Assembly (NCBI RefSeq): GCF_041146395.1
Contig: NC_090999.1
Coordinates: forward strand, 69,321,001-69,385,000
Source: Eulemur rufifrons
Taxonomy: Eukaryota > Chordata > Mammalia > Primates > Lemuridae
Reading direction: 5' to 3'
DNA length: 64,000 nucleotides
Part shown: piece by piece, positions 11,768 to 23,956 of the stretch
Layout of the letters: each line of letters begins with the position of its first letter
Position numbering within the stretch: the stretch's first letter is position 1
Program-made: the position numbers and the translations under genes
Notes under the pieces: model-generated
Databases searched by the model: none
What the model saw: only the letters and a program-made list of their open reading frames with translations
Told to the model about the DNA's origin: nothing

Positions 11768-11890
11768 TATCGTAGATTGGGTTTCCCCAGAAGCTGCTTC
11801 TAAGGCAAGGACTGAGTGTAATGGTTTATTTGGGAAGTTCAGAATTAGAGAATTAAGAAAGTGATTCAAAGAAGGGGAAATAGTAAAGAT
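11768..11890 (-). mobile_element. Edge of ERVL-type LTR, antisense (right limit unknown)
   Basis: On the minus strand the segment ends 'GGGGAAACCCAATCTAC' immediately before the primer-binding-site-like sequence. An AATAAA signal lies about 60 bp upstream (plus-strand TTTATT at 11825-11830). This is what the R/U5 end of a 5' LTR should look like. The LTR may continue to about 12.08 kb, but I cannot follow it. Two overlapping opposite-strand frames here (105 and 74 codons) are not credible genes. Confidence 0.5.
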
Positions 11891-12885
11891 GCATTTCAAA
11901 GTGAAGCTACTTGAGCTTATTATCATAAAAAATTGTAGAAAAAAATACAAACAAGATGAGTGGCTTCCAGGCACTTCTACAAATAGAATTATGTATAGTA
12001 CCCTCAACAATTCCTCAGTCATATTCAAATACAATACAGTTGTAAGTCAAGGCCTGTGTCACTATACAAATTAGTATATTTGCATATTTTTATTCATTGT
12101 TGCCTAAGAAGAAAAGTGGTAGCACACTTTAATGTTTTCACCATATTAATAAGCATATTTATCAACACATATTTTTAATAAATATATAATACAAAATTTC
12201 TTCTCTTAGATGTGTTTGTTTTATGGTAAAATTCTTGCTGAAATTACCTTCAGATTAGTTTAGCCTGCATTGAATAAAAGTATATTTAATAAATAATTTT
12301 GTAATATCTGTTATGTGGATTTAATCACTGATTTCCGGTCATTTCCAGATAACTTATATTTGCATACACAACATTTTGTGTATTTGTAGTCACCTAATAT
12401 ATCCGTAAAGTGAAGGTCAGATAATGTGTGTGGGGGCTATGTGTATTTTATTTAAAATATAAGGTTGCTTACTGTATAATATATCTTTTTTTTAGGTTAA
12501 TTCTCTTACTATTCATAAAACATGACAGGTCAACTAAATTGGATTATGTAGGATAAAAGGCTCAAAGGATAACACTGAACAGATTTGCAGCAATATCACC
12601 ACATTTGGCAGCATGGTTTAATAAAAAAGCTTTTTAAGCCATTCAGATATTGTTTTAAATCCTAGTGACATTACTCAAACTCTGAGTCTGCATTTATTAA
12701 GTGGGAAATTGAAAAGCTTTTGTGTACACTTCTAGATTGTTGTAGGATGAGATAAGATTATATATACTTTTATACTTAACTCTTTACTTACCTTCAAATC
12801 CTTTAATACATACTCTTTATACCAATTTTTTCTTCTCCTTTACCGAGTAAAAAAATTCCGAGTGAATGAATGAATGAACTATAAA
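11891..12885. other. AT-rich sequence, no gene seen
   Basis: The left part may still be LTR. Otherwise I see no recognisable repeat or coding signal. Confidence 0.4.
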
Positions 12886-12889
12886 ATAT

Positions 12890-13135
12890 TTAGCAGGAAA
12901 ATTTCCAGAGATGATATCAAGACAACTTATAGACTGGAAAAATATTGCAATCCATGTGACACTATAAGGATTAGTATTCAAAATGTTCATACAAATTGAA
13001 AACATACAAATAAACATTTTTATTGGGAAAATGAGCAAATGTAAAAAGACAATTCATGGAAACGAAAATGCATATTATCAATAAACTTATGGGAATATAT
13101 TTGATATTGCTAAAGAGATATTTAAATACAAACTT
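12890..13135 (+). mobile_element. Old L1M ORF2 3' fragment, sense
   Basis: 'AGACTGGAAAAATATTGCAA', 'AAAATGAGCAAATGTAAAAA' and 'CAATAAACTTATGGGAATA' follow the ORF2 C-terminal region of old mammalian L1s in the right order. It is heavily diverged and non-coding. Confidence 0.6.
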
Positions 13136-13239
13136 CTTATTTTCCAATTACTATTGATTACTGTTTAGTATCCCTCCTAGATCAACTGTATAGGCTCAAT
13201 GTAATCACAAGGGCTCTTATAAAAGGGAGGCAGGAGAGT

Positions 13240-13574
13240 CATAGTTAAAGAAGCTGTATTGACACATCATTGTGTGTGTGAGACAGAGAGAGAAAAAAAT
13301 GAGAGAGAGAGAGAGAAGGAGAAAGAGATGTGGAGATGCTACAGTGCTGGCTTTGAAGATGGAGAAAAGGGCCACCAGCCCAAAATGCAGGTAGCCTTTA
13401 GAAGCTGTAAAAGGCAAGGATTTTCTGTTAGTGACTCTAGAAGGAATGAAGGTCTGCCAGTACCTTGATTTTATCCCTGTATTTTGGACATCTGACCTCC
13501 AGAACTGTAAGATAATAAGTTTAAGTCACTTAGTTTGTAGCAATTTGTTATAGCAGCAATAGGAGTCTAATACA
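13240..13574 (+). mobile_element. ERVL-MaLR (MLT1-like) LTR, 3' part
   Basis: The 3' half is characteristic: 'CTGACCTCCAGAACTGTAAG', then 'GTCACTTAGTTTGTAGCAAT' and 'GTTATAGCAGCAATAGGAG', ending TAATACA at 13574. A purine-rich (GA)n/(TG)n stretch lies inside at 13271-13330. The 5' edge is not resolved. No internal retroviral region adjoins it. Confidence 0.7.
13271..13330. repeat. (TG)n/(GA)n low-complexity tract
   Basis: Short TG run followed by GAGA-rich purine sequence within the MaLR-like LTR. Confidence 0.8.
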
Positions 13575-16355
13575 GGCATCCTTGTAATTCAGGCCTTTGC
13601 AACTAAAGTTAAGGGGTGAGTTAAAGTGCTGTGGGAGTAGAATAAATAAGTAAATATCTAGAATATTCATAGTGTTCAAGCGATTTGCTTGTACATGATT
13701 TTCTTGGAGGCTGGAGCTACAACCTGTGCCTACCAGTGTGATTGACAGTCCCCAGACAGGGATTTCAGCTCCAAGTCTCTCTTGAATCAGTCTCATTTTC
13801 ATAAGAACAAAACAAATTCAACACAAAGAAAAGAAACATGTGAGGGTAATTAAATTTTAATTTTCTCTTCTGCCAAGAATCGACATTTTTTTAAAAAAAA
13901 TTCACAGTTATGCTTTAAGGAGGGGTTTGTCTTGTGGCTTGGTCGAAAAAGGACTTCTCAAGATGACATTCTGCTATTTCTTATTTTCTCTCCATCTGTG
14001 TCTTGCATAGTAAATACGCTTACTCTACAAGTCAAAACAAGATTTTTTTTTTTGACAGTGTTGAAGTTCAATCTTCACTTTAAAAATCAAACGTTCTTTC
14101 TGCTTCACATCTAGTATAACTGATAATAATCACTGAAAATTTTACAAATCAGATGTGCCCTGGTAGTCTGGTTGATACATGCAACTATAAAAAGATGTTG
14201 CTTGCCTTTTCACAGATAGTCCAATTTCACTGTGACAACAATAGCAATCAGATGATTTGAGGCTTGTAAATAGGTAGAATATGTTCTGGGAAATGTTTTA
14301 GGAACAGATAAGAAAATAAATAAGTATAGAAGTCACAAAAAATATCAGTTTATGCCATCTAGGAGAAAATTGCCAAAAGTTATTAGGAAAAAATGAAACC
14401 TATTCTTATTTAAAATGAATACCAATTTGCTCATATGGAGCCTACACCAAAATTTCAAACTAAACTAAGTATTACTTATAGGAATCTTTAAGCCATGTAC
14501 TTTAGTAAATGTAGATGGTATGTAAGATTATAGTAAGTTTATTACTATTACCTTTATGTAATTAGATGTGTTTAGAGAATTTCAAATAGCTCATTTATAA
14601 TGTTTTTTAATTTTTTTTCTACTTTTATGCATTAACTTTTGCTGCCTACTAGAATGAGGTTAATTCAATCCAGGTAAACTTCAAACCAGTCCACTGAAAA
14701 CTCTGTTAGTTATGTTTCAAGCAAAATAGTTTTACTGTGCTATTACAAAAATAAATACATATTTATACTATCTATTTCTGTATCTATATGTCTAGATAGA
14801 TGGATGGTATATACATGTTCCTGTAGCTTCAAAGGACTTCACAAATGTTGCCTAGGATTTTGAAACTATGTGAATAGCAAATATTCTCGAACATGAAAGG
14901 AGAAGGAAGTAAAATCTCAATAGCTATTATGAGTGTGATCACAGCTTTAAGAAATCTAACAATCACTTTCAAAGATTTATAGTTTGCCTTCTTTCTGCTT
15001 CAACTCTTAGCACAAAAATGTAATTGGCAGTCAGCACTGTCTCTTGTAAACAAACAAACAATAAACAAACAAATCAAAAAGGCTCCCTCCGCTCCTGGTG
15101 AGAGGAAGCCTGACTGTCTCCCCTGAGCTAGGCTTCTCTGCTTCTCTGTGTGACAGTGAATAGCAGTGCTTGCGTAAGGAAGAATATAGCACTAAGGAAA
15201 TAATGCTTGTGATAGGTAGAAGAATGATTGCTAAAGCAGAGACACTATTCACTGTGGTGCTGGTGGACTTCTTTTGTGTGTCCTTTATACTTGCTGCCTG
15301 CATTCACAATCCTATCCAGTGACTGCAGTCATCTTGGTTTGTTTTATGTGGCTTCTGATAGATAATGAACATGTTGGTTTTATCATAACCAATGAAAACT
15401 ACAAAAATATCAATGCAGACTTTCTTAAATGTTTATCCTTTCCTTTCTGCTCCACTATCTTACTACTTCTGCCTTTAGGCTCTCTGTGTACAGCTATAAT
15501 CACCTCTTTCAGAATCATTCACTGCTTATAACTTGGACAGAAGAAAATATTGCTGGGTTTTGTTTTTTTTTACATTATCCCTGAACTTTGCACCCTCAAC
15601 AATAGCTATAAAATATCTCATTTACAACTCTTTTCACATTATATTGTGCGTATTGTGGTATATGCCTTTATTCTGGACTAAAAAACGTGATGTAAAAAAG
15701 TTTAGATTTATCATTTTAAACCCAATGCTGAACATGAATAGGTGTTCATGACATGTTTGAAGCAAGCTGAATTGAATATTACCCAGTGACATATGTTTCT
15801 TTATGTTCTTACCAAAACTGCATTATGATACTGTAGATATTGATAGAATTCCAAAATTACACCTCTTCTTCCAGGATTAGGAGGTGAATATTATCAGATT
15901 CTAAGATCAGGACCAAAAATTTCAGTGACAAATCTGGGACTTAAGTTGCCATTATTAAGATGGAGCCCTTTGACATTGTCCACCCACTTTAGAATGTTAT
16001 GAGAAATGACTGTACTGTCAAGGCTTCAATTGTAACAATAGAAGTAAGACTAACTCTAGCAACAAAAGAATTTATTACAAGATTATTTATTGGAAAGAAT
16101 TTGGGGAGCTTTGAAGGCTCAAGGAGAATTTTGGGAAGATTACAAAGACTCCAGTAGAAGCTCAAAGAGATGAGAACAACCCGAATTCTGCCACAGTAAG
16201 TCTCTGCCCAGGAATTCTGCCACTAGTGACCACCAGCACGAGATATCTGCAGCTGTACCTGCAGTAATCTTTAATCTTCATCATAGCCTCTTCTAAGGTA
16301 ATCAGAAACTTGCTTGTTCCTTGGAGTCATTGTTTCAAGATTCAAAGCTCAAAAT
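13575..16355. other. Mostly single-copy sequence, no gene supported
   Basis: Several 60-90-codon frames occur on both strands, none with recognised similarity. One at 15031-15303 (minus, 90 codons) has a hydrophobic stretch, discussed under findings. The section 16020-16340 looks like a decayed interspersed repeat of unknown family. Confidence 0.45.
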
Positions 16356-16359
16356 GCAT

Positions 16360-17605
16360 TGTAAAAAGCACAGGTCACAAAAGCAAAAACAGACAAACTG
16401 GATTGCATCAAACTAAAAGCTTCTGCACAGCAAAGGAAACGGCGAGTGAAAAGATAGCCTACATAATGGGAGAAAATATTTGCAAATCATATATCTGATA
16501 AATGATTAATATTCAGAATGTATAAGGAACTCAACCAAGTCAACATCAAGAAAACAAATAACTGGATTATAAAATGAGCAAAAGACCTGCATAGACAATT
16601 TCCCAAAGAAGACTTACAAATGCCCAACACCACTAATCTTCAGAGAAATGCAACTCAAAATCACAATGAGCTATCACCTCACACCTGTTAGTATGGTAAG
16701 AATTATCAAAAACACAAAAGATAAGTGTTGGTGAGGATGTAAGGAAAAAGGATCCTTTGCACAATGTTGGTAGGAATAAATAGTATAGCCATTATGAAAA
16801 ATAGCATGAAGAGCCCTCCAAAAATTTAAAATTGAACTACCTTATGACACATCAATCCCTTCTATGGGTGTATATACAAAGGAAATGAAATAACTACCCC
16901 GTAAAGATACCTACTCTCTCATGTTTATTGCACCATTATTCACAATAGTCAAGACAAGAAAACAATCTAAATGTTCACTGATGGATAGATGAAGAAATTG
17001 TGAGATATATACATATAAGCACAAACACACACACATCTATATGTATATAAAATGGAATATCATTGATCCTTAAAAAAGAAGAAGGAAATCCTGCCGTTTG
17101 TAACAACATGGATGAACCTGGATGACATTATTCTAAGTGAAATAAGCCAGGCACAGAAAGACAAATACTGCATGAACTCACTTACATGTGGAATGTAAAA
17201 AAGTCATACTCATAAAAGCAAAGAATAAAACAATGTTTTCCAGGAGCTAGAGTTGAGGGAAATAAAGAGATGTTGGTCAAAGGGCATAGAGTTTCAGTTG
17301 TGTGGGATGAATAATTTCTAGAAACCTACTGTAAAACATAGTGACTATAGTTAATACTGTATCAAATACTTGAAACTTGTGAAAAGAGTAAACCTTAAAT
17401 GTTCTCATCTTTCTAACTTTCACACACACACTCACATACACACAAAGGTAACTGTGTAAGGTGAAGGATATGTTAATTAGCTTGATATTGGTAATCATTC
17501 CATAATATACACATGTATCAAAACATCCCATTGTATACTTAAATGTATACAATTTTTATTTGTCAATTATATCTCAATAAAGCTGGGGAAAATTATAAAA
17601 ATTTG
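16360..17605 (+). mobile_element. Old L1 (L1MA/L1MB-like) ORF2 end and 3' UTR, sense
   Basis: About 1.25 kb of continuous L1 order is visible. It starts with the ORF2 C-terminal region ('AAGCTTCTGCACAGCAAAGG'). The middle follows with 'GGAATATCATTGATCCTTAA', 'AACATGGATGAACCTGGATG' and 'AAATAAGCCAGGCACAGAAA'. The end has the L1M tail: 'ACAATTTTTATTTGTCAATT' and 'CTCAATAAAGCTGGGG'. Frames are interrupted, with only a 62-codon ORF2 relic at 16310-16498. It is an inactive, 5'-truncated old copy. An AC-rich patch lies near 17020. Confidence 0.9.
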
Positions 17606-18974
17606 TCTAATGGAACGGACCTGAGTAACATAAAAACAATTTTCATGTCAGGTGGTTAAGAGATAAAATAGGTACCCCTTTTAATTTAAAGGAAGAAAAA
17701 AGTAAGAAAGGAGTTAGAATGTGAGACTACAAAAATGACAAAGGTTTATTTTGTTGACTCCCTGAGGTCCCAACCTGTTTGATATCCAACTTTGTTACTA
17801 AAATATATCTCCATTCTTGGGACTTTATAATTTTAGTTTTTTTTTTTCCACATCTAAGTTACAAAACATATAGAGTAGGAAAAGGAATGTGGGCAATTGA
17901 TGGGTTTAGTTTCAGAACACTTTTTTTTTTTTTCATTATCTGTCTAAACAAAGTACACCGTCTTATATTCAGAAGTTTTGTTTGGATTCTACTTATCATA
18001 GGGTTTTCCAAAGCATTCAACATCCCTACATGCAGTGTCCAGCACACATGCATACTCTAATAAAAGATAAAATGTGTGCAAGTTGCAAGACAATTCATAA
18101 AAACCTGCTTAGCTCACAATAGAAAATAACATTGTTTTTACATTAAGAATTAATTTAAATTAGTCAACAACACAAATTTTTGTGACATTTCAAGGATGTT
18201 TGTTGGGAAAATCTGGCTTTCTTGGAGAAAGAGAAGGGACATATCATTAAATTTTGCAGAAGAGAAAGAATTTCCAATGTTCAGCAGAAAGGAGCTGAAT
18301 ATAGGGAGGAAGTAACAAGGGACAAAAAGATATAAAGATGTACATGTGTGAGATTATTGGAACTGTAATTCATTGGACCCAAGAAATAAAATATAATAAG
18401 GGCAAAATGGAGAGAAATACAACCCATCAGTATACAGTAAACAGGAAAAGCCACTAGGAGTGACAATAGACCCAGAACTATTATTTGGTGGAGAAGATAG
18501 AAGTAAGGATGAAAAATTAATTCTTCACAGGAAGTACATGATGTTTATAATCCAAAAAATTTTCCCAAACTAGAGGTACACCTATCAGGCATTTGAATTA
18601 TCTTATATTTATAATGATGTTTGACATTGATTTCCAAACACAATTAATGGTCATTAAGAGTTTCTTATGAAACAAAGAAGGTAAGAAAAATAGTAGTTAA
18701 CTAACCCATTAAGACCATTCCAAAAATGCTATGATGTGTCCTCATGTCACAAATTAAAACTAGTTGCCTATTTTTTTCTGTTTCTCTCACTTTATATAGA
18801 TGGATAATAAAACATATTTAGGATGTGTATTAGTATTTGGAAAAAATAACTGTGCTAAATAATCACCTAAAGTTTTACATTTAAAAATTTTGTTTGCACA
18901 TAAATCTAGAATTCTCTTGATTTTTATTCATGCTAGAGAAAGTGTATTTGAGATTTTGTATTAACTTGAGAAGT
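17606..18974. other. AT-rich sequence, no feature seen
   Basis: Two opposite-strand frames overlap at 17779-18060 (93 and 64 codons). Neither has recognised similarity or coding context. No repeat was recognised. Confidence 0.45.
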
Positions 18975-19140
18975 CCAGATAATTAAAATTTTAAAATTAT
19001 TTTCATAGATATTATCACATTAATCTTTAAGACAACTTGACAAATATTTTCTAAATTCATTTCTCTTGGGAAAAGTCAGTTCACGACATGGTACAGATAC
19101 TAGATTTCAGCTCTTTCTCACTCTGCTCAAGTGGATATTT
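18975..19140 (-). mobile_element. Probable MIR fragment, antisense
   Basis: The text 'ATTATCACATTAATCTTTAA' followed by 'GATTTCAGCTCTTTCTCACT' resembles the reverse complement of MIR core and 5' parts, strongly decayed. Confidence 0.4.
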
Positions 19141-19349
19141 TTGTATAGTGCACAACCTGCATAACCATATGTGGCTGCTGTTTAAGGAATTTATAGAATA
19201 TTCCCAAGGAAACATCATTTCCCAACTCAATCATAATAATCCTAATCTATTTATATATAGATGAAGATTCTCACACACCATTCATGTATTTACAGCACAT
19301 CACTGCATATTTAAAAAGCTCAATACTCTGGATGTCTTATAAAGAAACA

Positions 19350-19408
19350 ATAATAACAGCTCCCATTTTTAAGCACTTTCTTTGTACCAAATATTGCAGC
19401 AACACTAG
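19350..19408 (-). mobile_element. Probable MIR 3' piece, antisense
   Basis: 'AATAATAACAGCTCCCATTT' then 'AGCACTTTCTTTGTACCAAA' match the reverse complement of the MIR 3' end. Confidence 0.5.
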
Positions 19409-19430
19409 ACACACACACACTCACACACAC
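19409..19430. repeat. (AC)n microsatellite
   Basis: About ten AC units with one interruption, next to the MIR piece. Confidence 0.9.
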
Positions 19431-19780
19431 GTATATGTGACACATGTGTCATTTCATAAATATATATTTTTTATATAATTTTTTTCTCAAAAAGTTTTAA
19501 GGATGATAAACTTTCATAGTTTGGTAAAATAAATTGTGTATATTCTTTTCTCCATCAAGGGAATAGATTTGTCCCAATAATATATTCAGAGGTTTTCAGA
19601 GATCTCTAGTGATCCACATGTCTAATTGTGACCTATATTTTGATTCAATTTTTAAACAGCTTTTTTAGGCATGAGTATACACTGCCATTTCACCCTATTT
19701 CTTCATATCTGTGTATCTATGTCAAGAAGACCGTCCCATGTTGTAAATGCCTGAAGCAGAACAACTGGAGATTTTATATC

Positions 19781-19809
19781 TGTGTCTGTGTGTGTGTGTG
19801 TGTGTGTGT
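19781..19809. repeat. (TG)n microsatellite
   Basis: About 14 TG units with one interruption, followed by TATA/TG-rich low-complexity sequence to about 19870. Confidence 0.95.
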
Positions 19810-19869
19810 ATATACATGGTGTGTATATGTGTTTGTGATATATATATCTGGTATATATATATGTTTGTG

Positions 19870-21562
19870 ATTAATTCATCACTCTGAGTATCTGGCTTAC
19901 TTGCATATCTAATCCTTGTGTTGTGCCTACATACAAGCAGTATCCATTATCAAGACAAACTATGGACAAACTGTCTTGTTTATCATCAAAACATATTAAT
20001 TCCAAAGATTTAAACAAAATATTTATTTCCTCTTAAGTTACTTTGAAGAGGTTCAAAACCAGGCTCCAAATATCATTTTTGTTCTGCCTCGTTTCCTCTC
20101 CCTGTATTCTCCTATTGCCTTCTCTCTTTCTGTCCTCCTCTCTTCATTCCTTAACCCAGGTCTTGATGCTATCCTGGGGGCAAAGTGAGAAGTGTAAACC
20201 CTTAAGACCCTCTGGTAGCAACTTCTCAAAGTATTTCTTGCTAATATGAACATATTTTAGTATACGATTATTCCAAACAACAGCAACAATGAAAACATAT
20301 TTTTCAAACAGAGCTGAGAAAGGAACACAGTGGGTGATGGATGCAGAAAGCCTTGTCCTAATCATTAAATATAATGAAAGAACTGAGATTTGGAAAGCTC
20401 ACATATAGCCTATATAGATTAATTGCTTTTTTATATACCAGAATTCTCCATGATCACTAACAGCATTGAAAATACTCTCATCTTGAAAAAGTGCATTACT
20501 TGAAAAGTTTCCTTTCAGACTTGAAACAGTACTGTTTCACTGCACATTTGTTCAGCCTGGTTAAGTCCTAAAAATCAGGTCTCCTTATTTCACAGAGGAA
20601 AAAAAAACAATTGCACTATTATCATCAATACTGAGCTGTGAACTTCCAAAAAGCAAGTTGGATTTTATTCTACCTAAGGCAGTATCAAAATGCTGCCAAC
20701 AACATCCTGATCTCAGGATTTTTATTGTTGGTGATGATATACAAAGTGGAAAGCACATAGCTTGATTTTCAAATAAGTGGTTAAGCTTGCACTACTGACT
20801 ACATTACGAAAAGAGAAAAAAAAGACCTTGGGAACTGAGTGAGTATGATAGGAAAGTCATTGATGGGAAGTAAACTGCAGACTAGGATGTCACATCCTTG
20901 GAATTACTGTACTTCAAATTTTTAACAAAAAGTAGGTTACATAGGAATTTTTTTTAAAGGAAGTTAGTATTACTTTTGAATAAAATGTAATATTCTCCTT
21001 AAAGTTGATTCCAGTAGAAGGTACTTTGATATGTTTAAGCAAGTAACAGGTGATCAAAGACTATAAATCTGCATAGTATTTTTCTGAAAATAGCCAATAA
21101 TAAAATATCCAGTAATAAAAATTCTTAACAATTTTTTAGTAATAAGTCACATGCAAAGAAGGAAGAATGAAATGGAAAACCTATGTTTGTTTTAAAATAA
21201 TCTGCCATTTAGACTAATTTACATATATTTGAATTTACAACAAATTATGTAATAAGCAAAATTTGATGTTCTGAATCTTTTAACAGGGGCATTGTCAGTT
21301 ACTAAAGTAATAGAATAATTAGCCATACACAGAATAGCTCAGAAAAGTGTAGGTGAACCTAATCATTGTATGATTTTTCACAGAATCTCTTAAAAATAAT
21401 GTTGGATTGTTATCTATAACATACATACATACAAATATAAATACACACACAAATGTGCATACACATATATAGCTTATATTATCCAGTTTTAACACATTTG
21501 TAATATTACCTCTTTTAGCTTCTTCTGCTTTAAAAATATTACTCTACCTATTTAATCATTGC
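19870..21562. other. Single-copy AT-rich sequence
   Basis: No gene is seen. Overlapping opposite-strand frames at 20043-20365 are not convincing. A low-complexity (CATA)n-like patch lies near 21420-21470. Confidence 0.5.
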
Positions 21563-23117
21563 ATTTATTTATTTATTTTTTATTTCAGAGTAATATGGGG
21601 GTACAAATGTTTTGGTTACATAAAGTGCCTTTGCACTGTCCAAGTCAAAGCTAGAAGCATCACAAGCTTGCCCACCCCCTAGACAGCATGCACTGCATCC
21701 CTAAGGTGTGAATTTACCCATCTCCCTTTGCCCCTCCCACATGCATGACACCCTATGAATGTTACTTCCCATATGTGTACATTAGTGTTGATTCATTAAT
21801 ACCAATTTAATGGTGAATACATGTGGTTCTTGTTTTTCCATTCTTCTGATACTTTATTTAGAATAATGGGCTCCATCTCCATCCAGGATAATACAATAGG
21901 TAGCTCACCGTTTTCTTTTATGGCTGAATAGTACTCCATGGTATACATATACCACATTTTTTAATCCACTTATGCATTGATGGACACTTGAGTTGTTTCC
22001 ACATCTTTGCAATTGTGAATTGTGCTGCTATAAAGATTTGAGTGCAGGTGCCTTTTATATGTAATGTCTTTTGTTCCTTAGGGTAGATACCCAGTAGTGG
22101 GATTGCTGAATCAAATGGTAGTTCTACTTTTTGTTCCTTGGGTATCTCCAGAGAACTCTACTTTCCATCGAGGTTGTACTAGTTTGCAGTCCCACCAGCA
22201 GTGTATGAGTATTACTATCTCTCAGCATCCACACCAACATTTGTTGTTTTGGGACTTTTTGATAACAGCTCTTCTCACTGGAGTTAAGTGATATCTCATT
22301 GTGGTTTTGATTAGCATTTCTCTGAAGATTGGAGATGCTGAGCCTTTTATCATGTTTCTTGGCCATTCGTCTATCTTCATTTGAAAAAATTCTGTTTATG
22401 TTCTTTGCCTACTTTTTAATGTGGTTGTTTGATTTTTTCTTGCTGATTTTCCTGAGTTCTTTATGGATTCTAGTTATCAGCTCTTTAGTGGATGTATTGC
22501 ATGCAAATATTTTCACCCATTCTGTAGGTTGTCTATTCATTCTAAAGATAGTTTCCTTGGCTATGCAGAAGCTTATTAGTTTGATCAGGTCCCATTTATG
22601 TCTGTAAGAGTTTTTCCAACATTTTCTTAAAGAATGCTAATGGTTTCATGCCTTAAGTTTAAATCTGTTATTGATTGTGAATTGATTTTTGTGAGAGGTG
22701 AGAGGATCCAATTTCAGTCTTCTACATGTGGCTATCCAATTTTCTCAGTTCCATTTATTGAATAGAGATTCTTTTCCTCAGTGTATGTTTTTGCCTGTTT
22801 TGTCAAAGATCAGATGGCTCTATGGGGATGGTTTTATCTGGGTTCTCTGTCCTGTTTCTTTGGTCTATGTCTCTGTTCTTGTGACCATACCATGCTGTTT
22901 TGGTTACTATAGCCTTGTAGTATAGCTTGAAGTCTGGTGAAGTGATTTCCAATTTGTTCTTTTTGCTTACGGTTGCTTTGGCTATATGAAGTCTTCTCTG
23001 GTTCCATATGAAGTGTATAATTATTTTTTCTAGATCTGTGAAAAATTATGTAAGTATTTTAATAGCGATGCATTAAATCTGTAGACCACATTGGGTAGTA
23101 TAGACATTTTAACCATG

Positions 23118-23956
23118 TTAAATGTGCTGATCCATCCATGAGCATGGTATTGTTTTCCATCTGTTTATTTCCTCTGCTATTTCCTTCCTCAGTGTTTCAT
23201 AGATCTTCCTGTAGAGTTCTGTCACCCCCTTAGTAAAATATATTCCCAGGTATTTTATTTTCTTTGTTGCTATTGTGAAAGGTATTGACTCTTTTATTTG
23301 ATTCTCAGTTTGACTGCTGTTGGCATATATGAATGCTATTGATTTGTGCACATTCATTTTGTAACCTGAGACTTTGCTGAATTTATTTATCAATTCCAGT
23401 AGTCTCTTGGCAGAATCTTTGGGGTTTTCTTCATGTAGGATCATATCATCATCAAAGAACCATAGTTTGACCTCTTCTGCCCCTATTTGGATGCCCTTTA
23501 TATCCTTCTCTTGACTGATTGCTCTGGTTAGGACTTCTAGCACTATGTTGAATAGAAGTGGTGATAGACAGCAACATCGTCTGGTTCCAGTTCTAAGCAG
23601 GAATCCTTTCAATTTTTCTCTGTTCAGTACGATGTTGACTTGGGTTTGTCATATATGGCCTTTATCATTTTCAGTTAAGTCTCATCTATGCCTATTTTGT
23701 TAAGCATTCTTATCATAAAAGGACGCTGAACTTTGTTGAATGTTTTTTCTTCATCTATTAAGATGATCATATAGTCGTTTTTACTTCTGTTTATGTAGTG
23801 AATTACATTTATAAATTTGCATATGTTGAACCATCCCTGCATCTCTGGGATGAAGGCCACTTGGTTATGATGAATTATTATTATTATTATTATTTTGGTA
23901 AGCAGCTGGATTTGATTTGCTAGGATATTTTTGAGAGTTTTTGCATTTGTATTCAT
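23118..23956 (-). pseudogene. L1 ORF2 reverse-transcriptase relic
   Basis: Two adjacent minus-strand frames (23675-23956, then 23118-23612) carry the core of a LINE-1 reverse transcriptase. It once copied L1 RNA into DNA at the nicked target. In the first frame the segment normally holding the first catalytic aspartate reads Glu-Lys-Thr-Phe-Asn-Lys, with Asn encoded at 23735-23737. In the second the Phe-Ala-Asp-Asp box reads Phe-Asp-Asp-Asp (Asp codons 23445-23453), followed by Met-Ile. The frames are separated by stops or shifts. An (ATT)n expansion at 23874-23895 adds a run of Ile codons to the relic. This protein cannot be active. Confidence 0.85.
23874..23895. repeat. (ATT)n microsatellite inside L1
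   Basis: Seven ATT-type triplets lie within the antisense ORF2 relic, where the source L1 would have a short, non-repetitive stretch. Confidence 0.9.

Noticed and set aside
11717..12034. 105-codon minus-strand open frame
   Set aside because: It crosses the LTR edge of the ERVL-type remnant and overlaps opposite-strand frames. No domain or coding-like composition.
13259..13468. 69-codon frame with Glu/Arg-rich charged repeats
   Set aside because: The charged part is a translated (GA)n tract inside a MaLR-like LTR.
17779..18060. 93-codon frame with a long Phe-rich part
   Set aside because: The Phe runs come from T tracts, and an opposite-strand frame overlaps it.
22329..22607. 92-codon plus-strand hydrophobic frame
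   Set aside because: It is antisense to L1 ORF2; such T-rich antisense L1 frames always look membrane-like.
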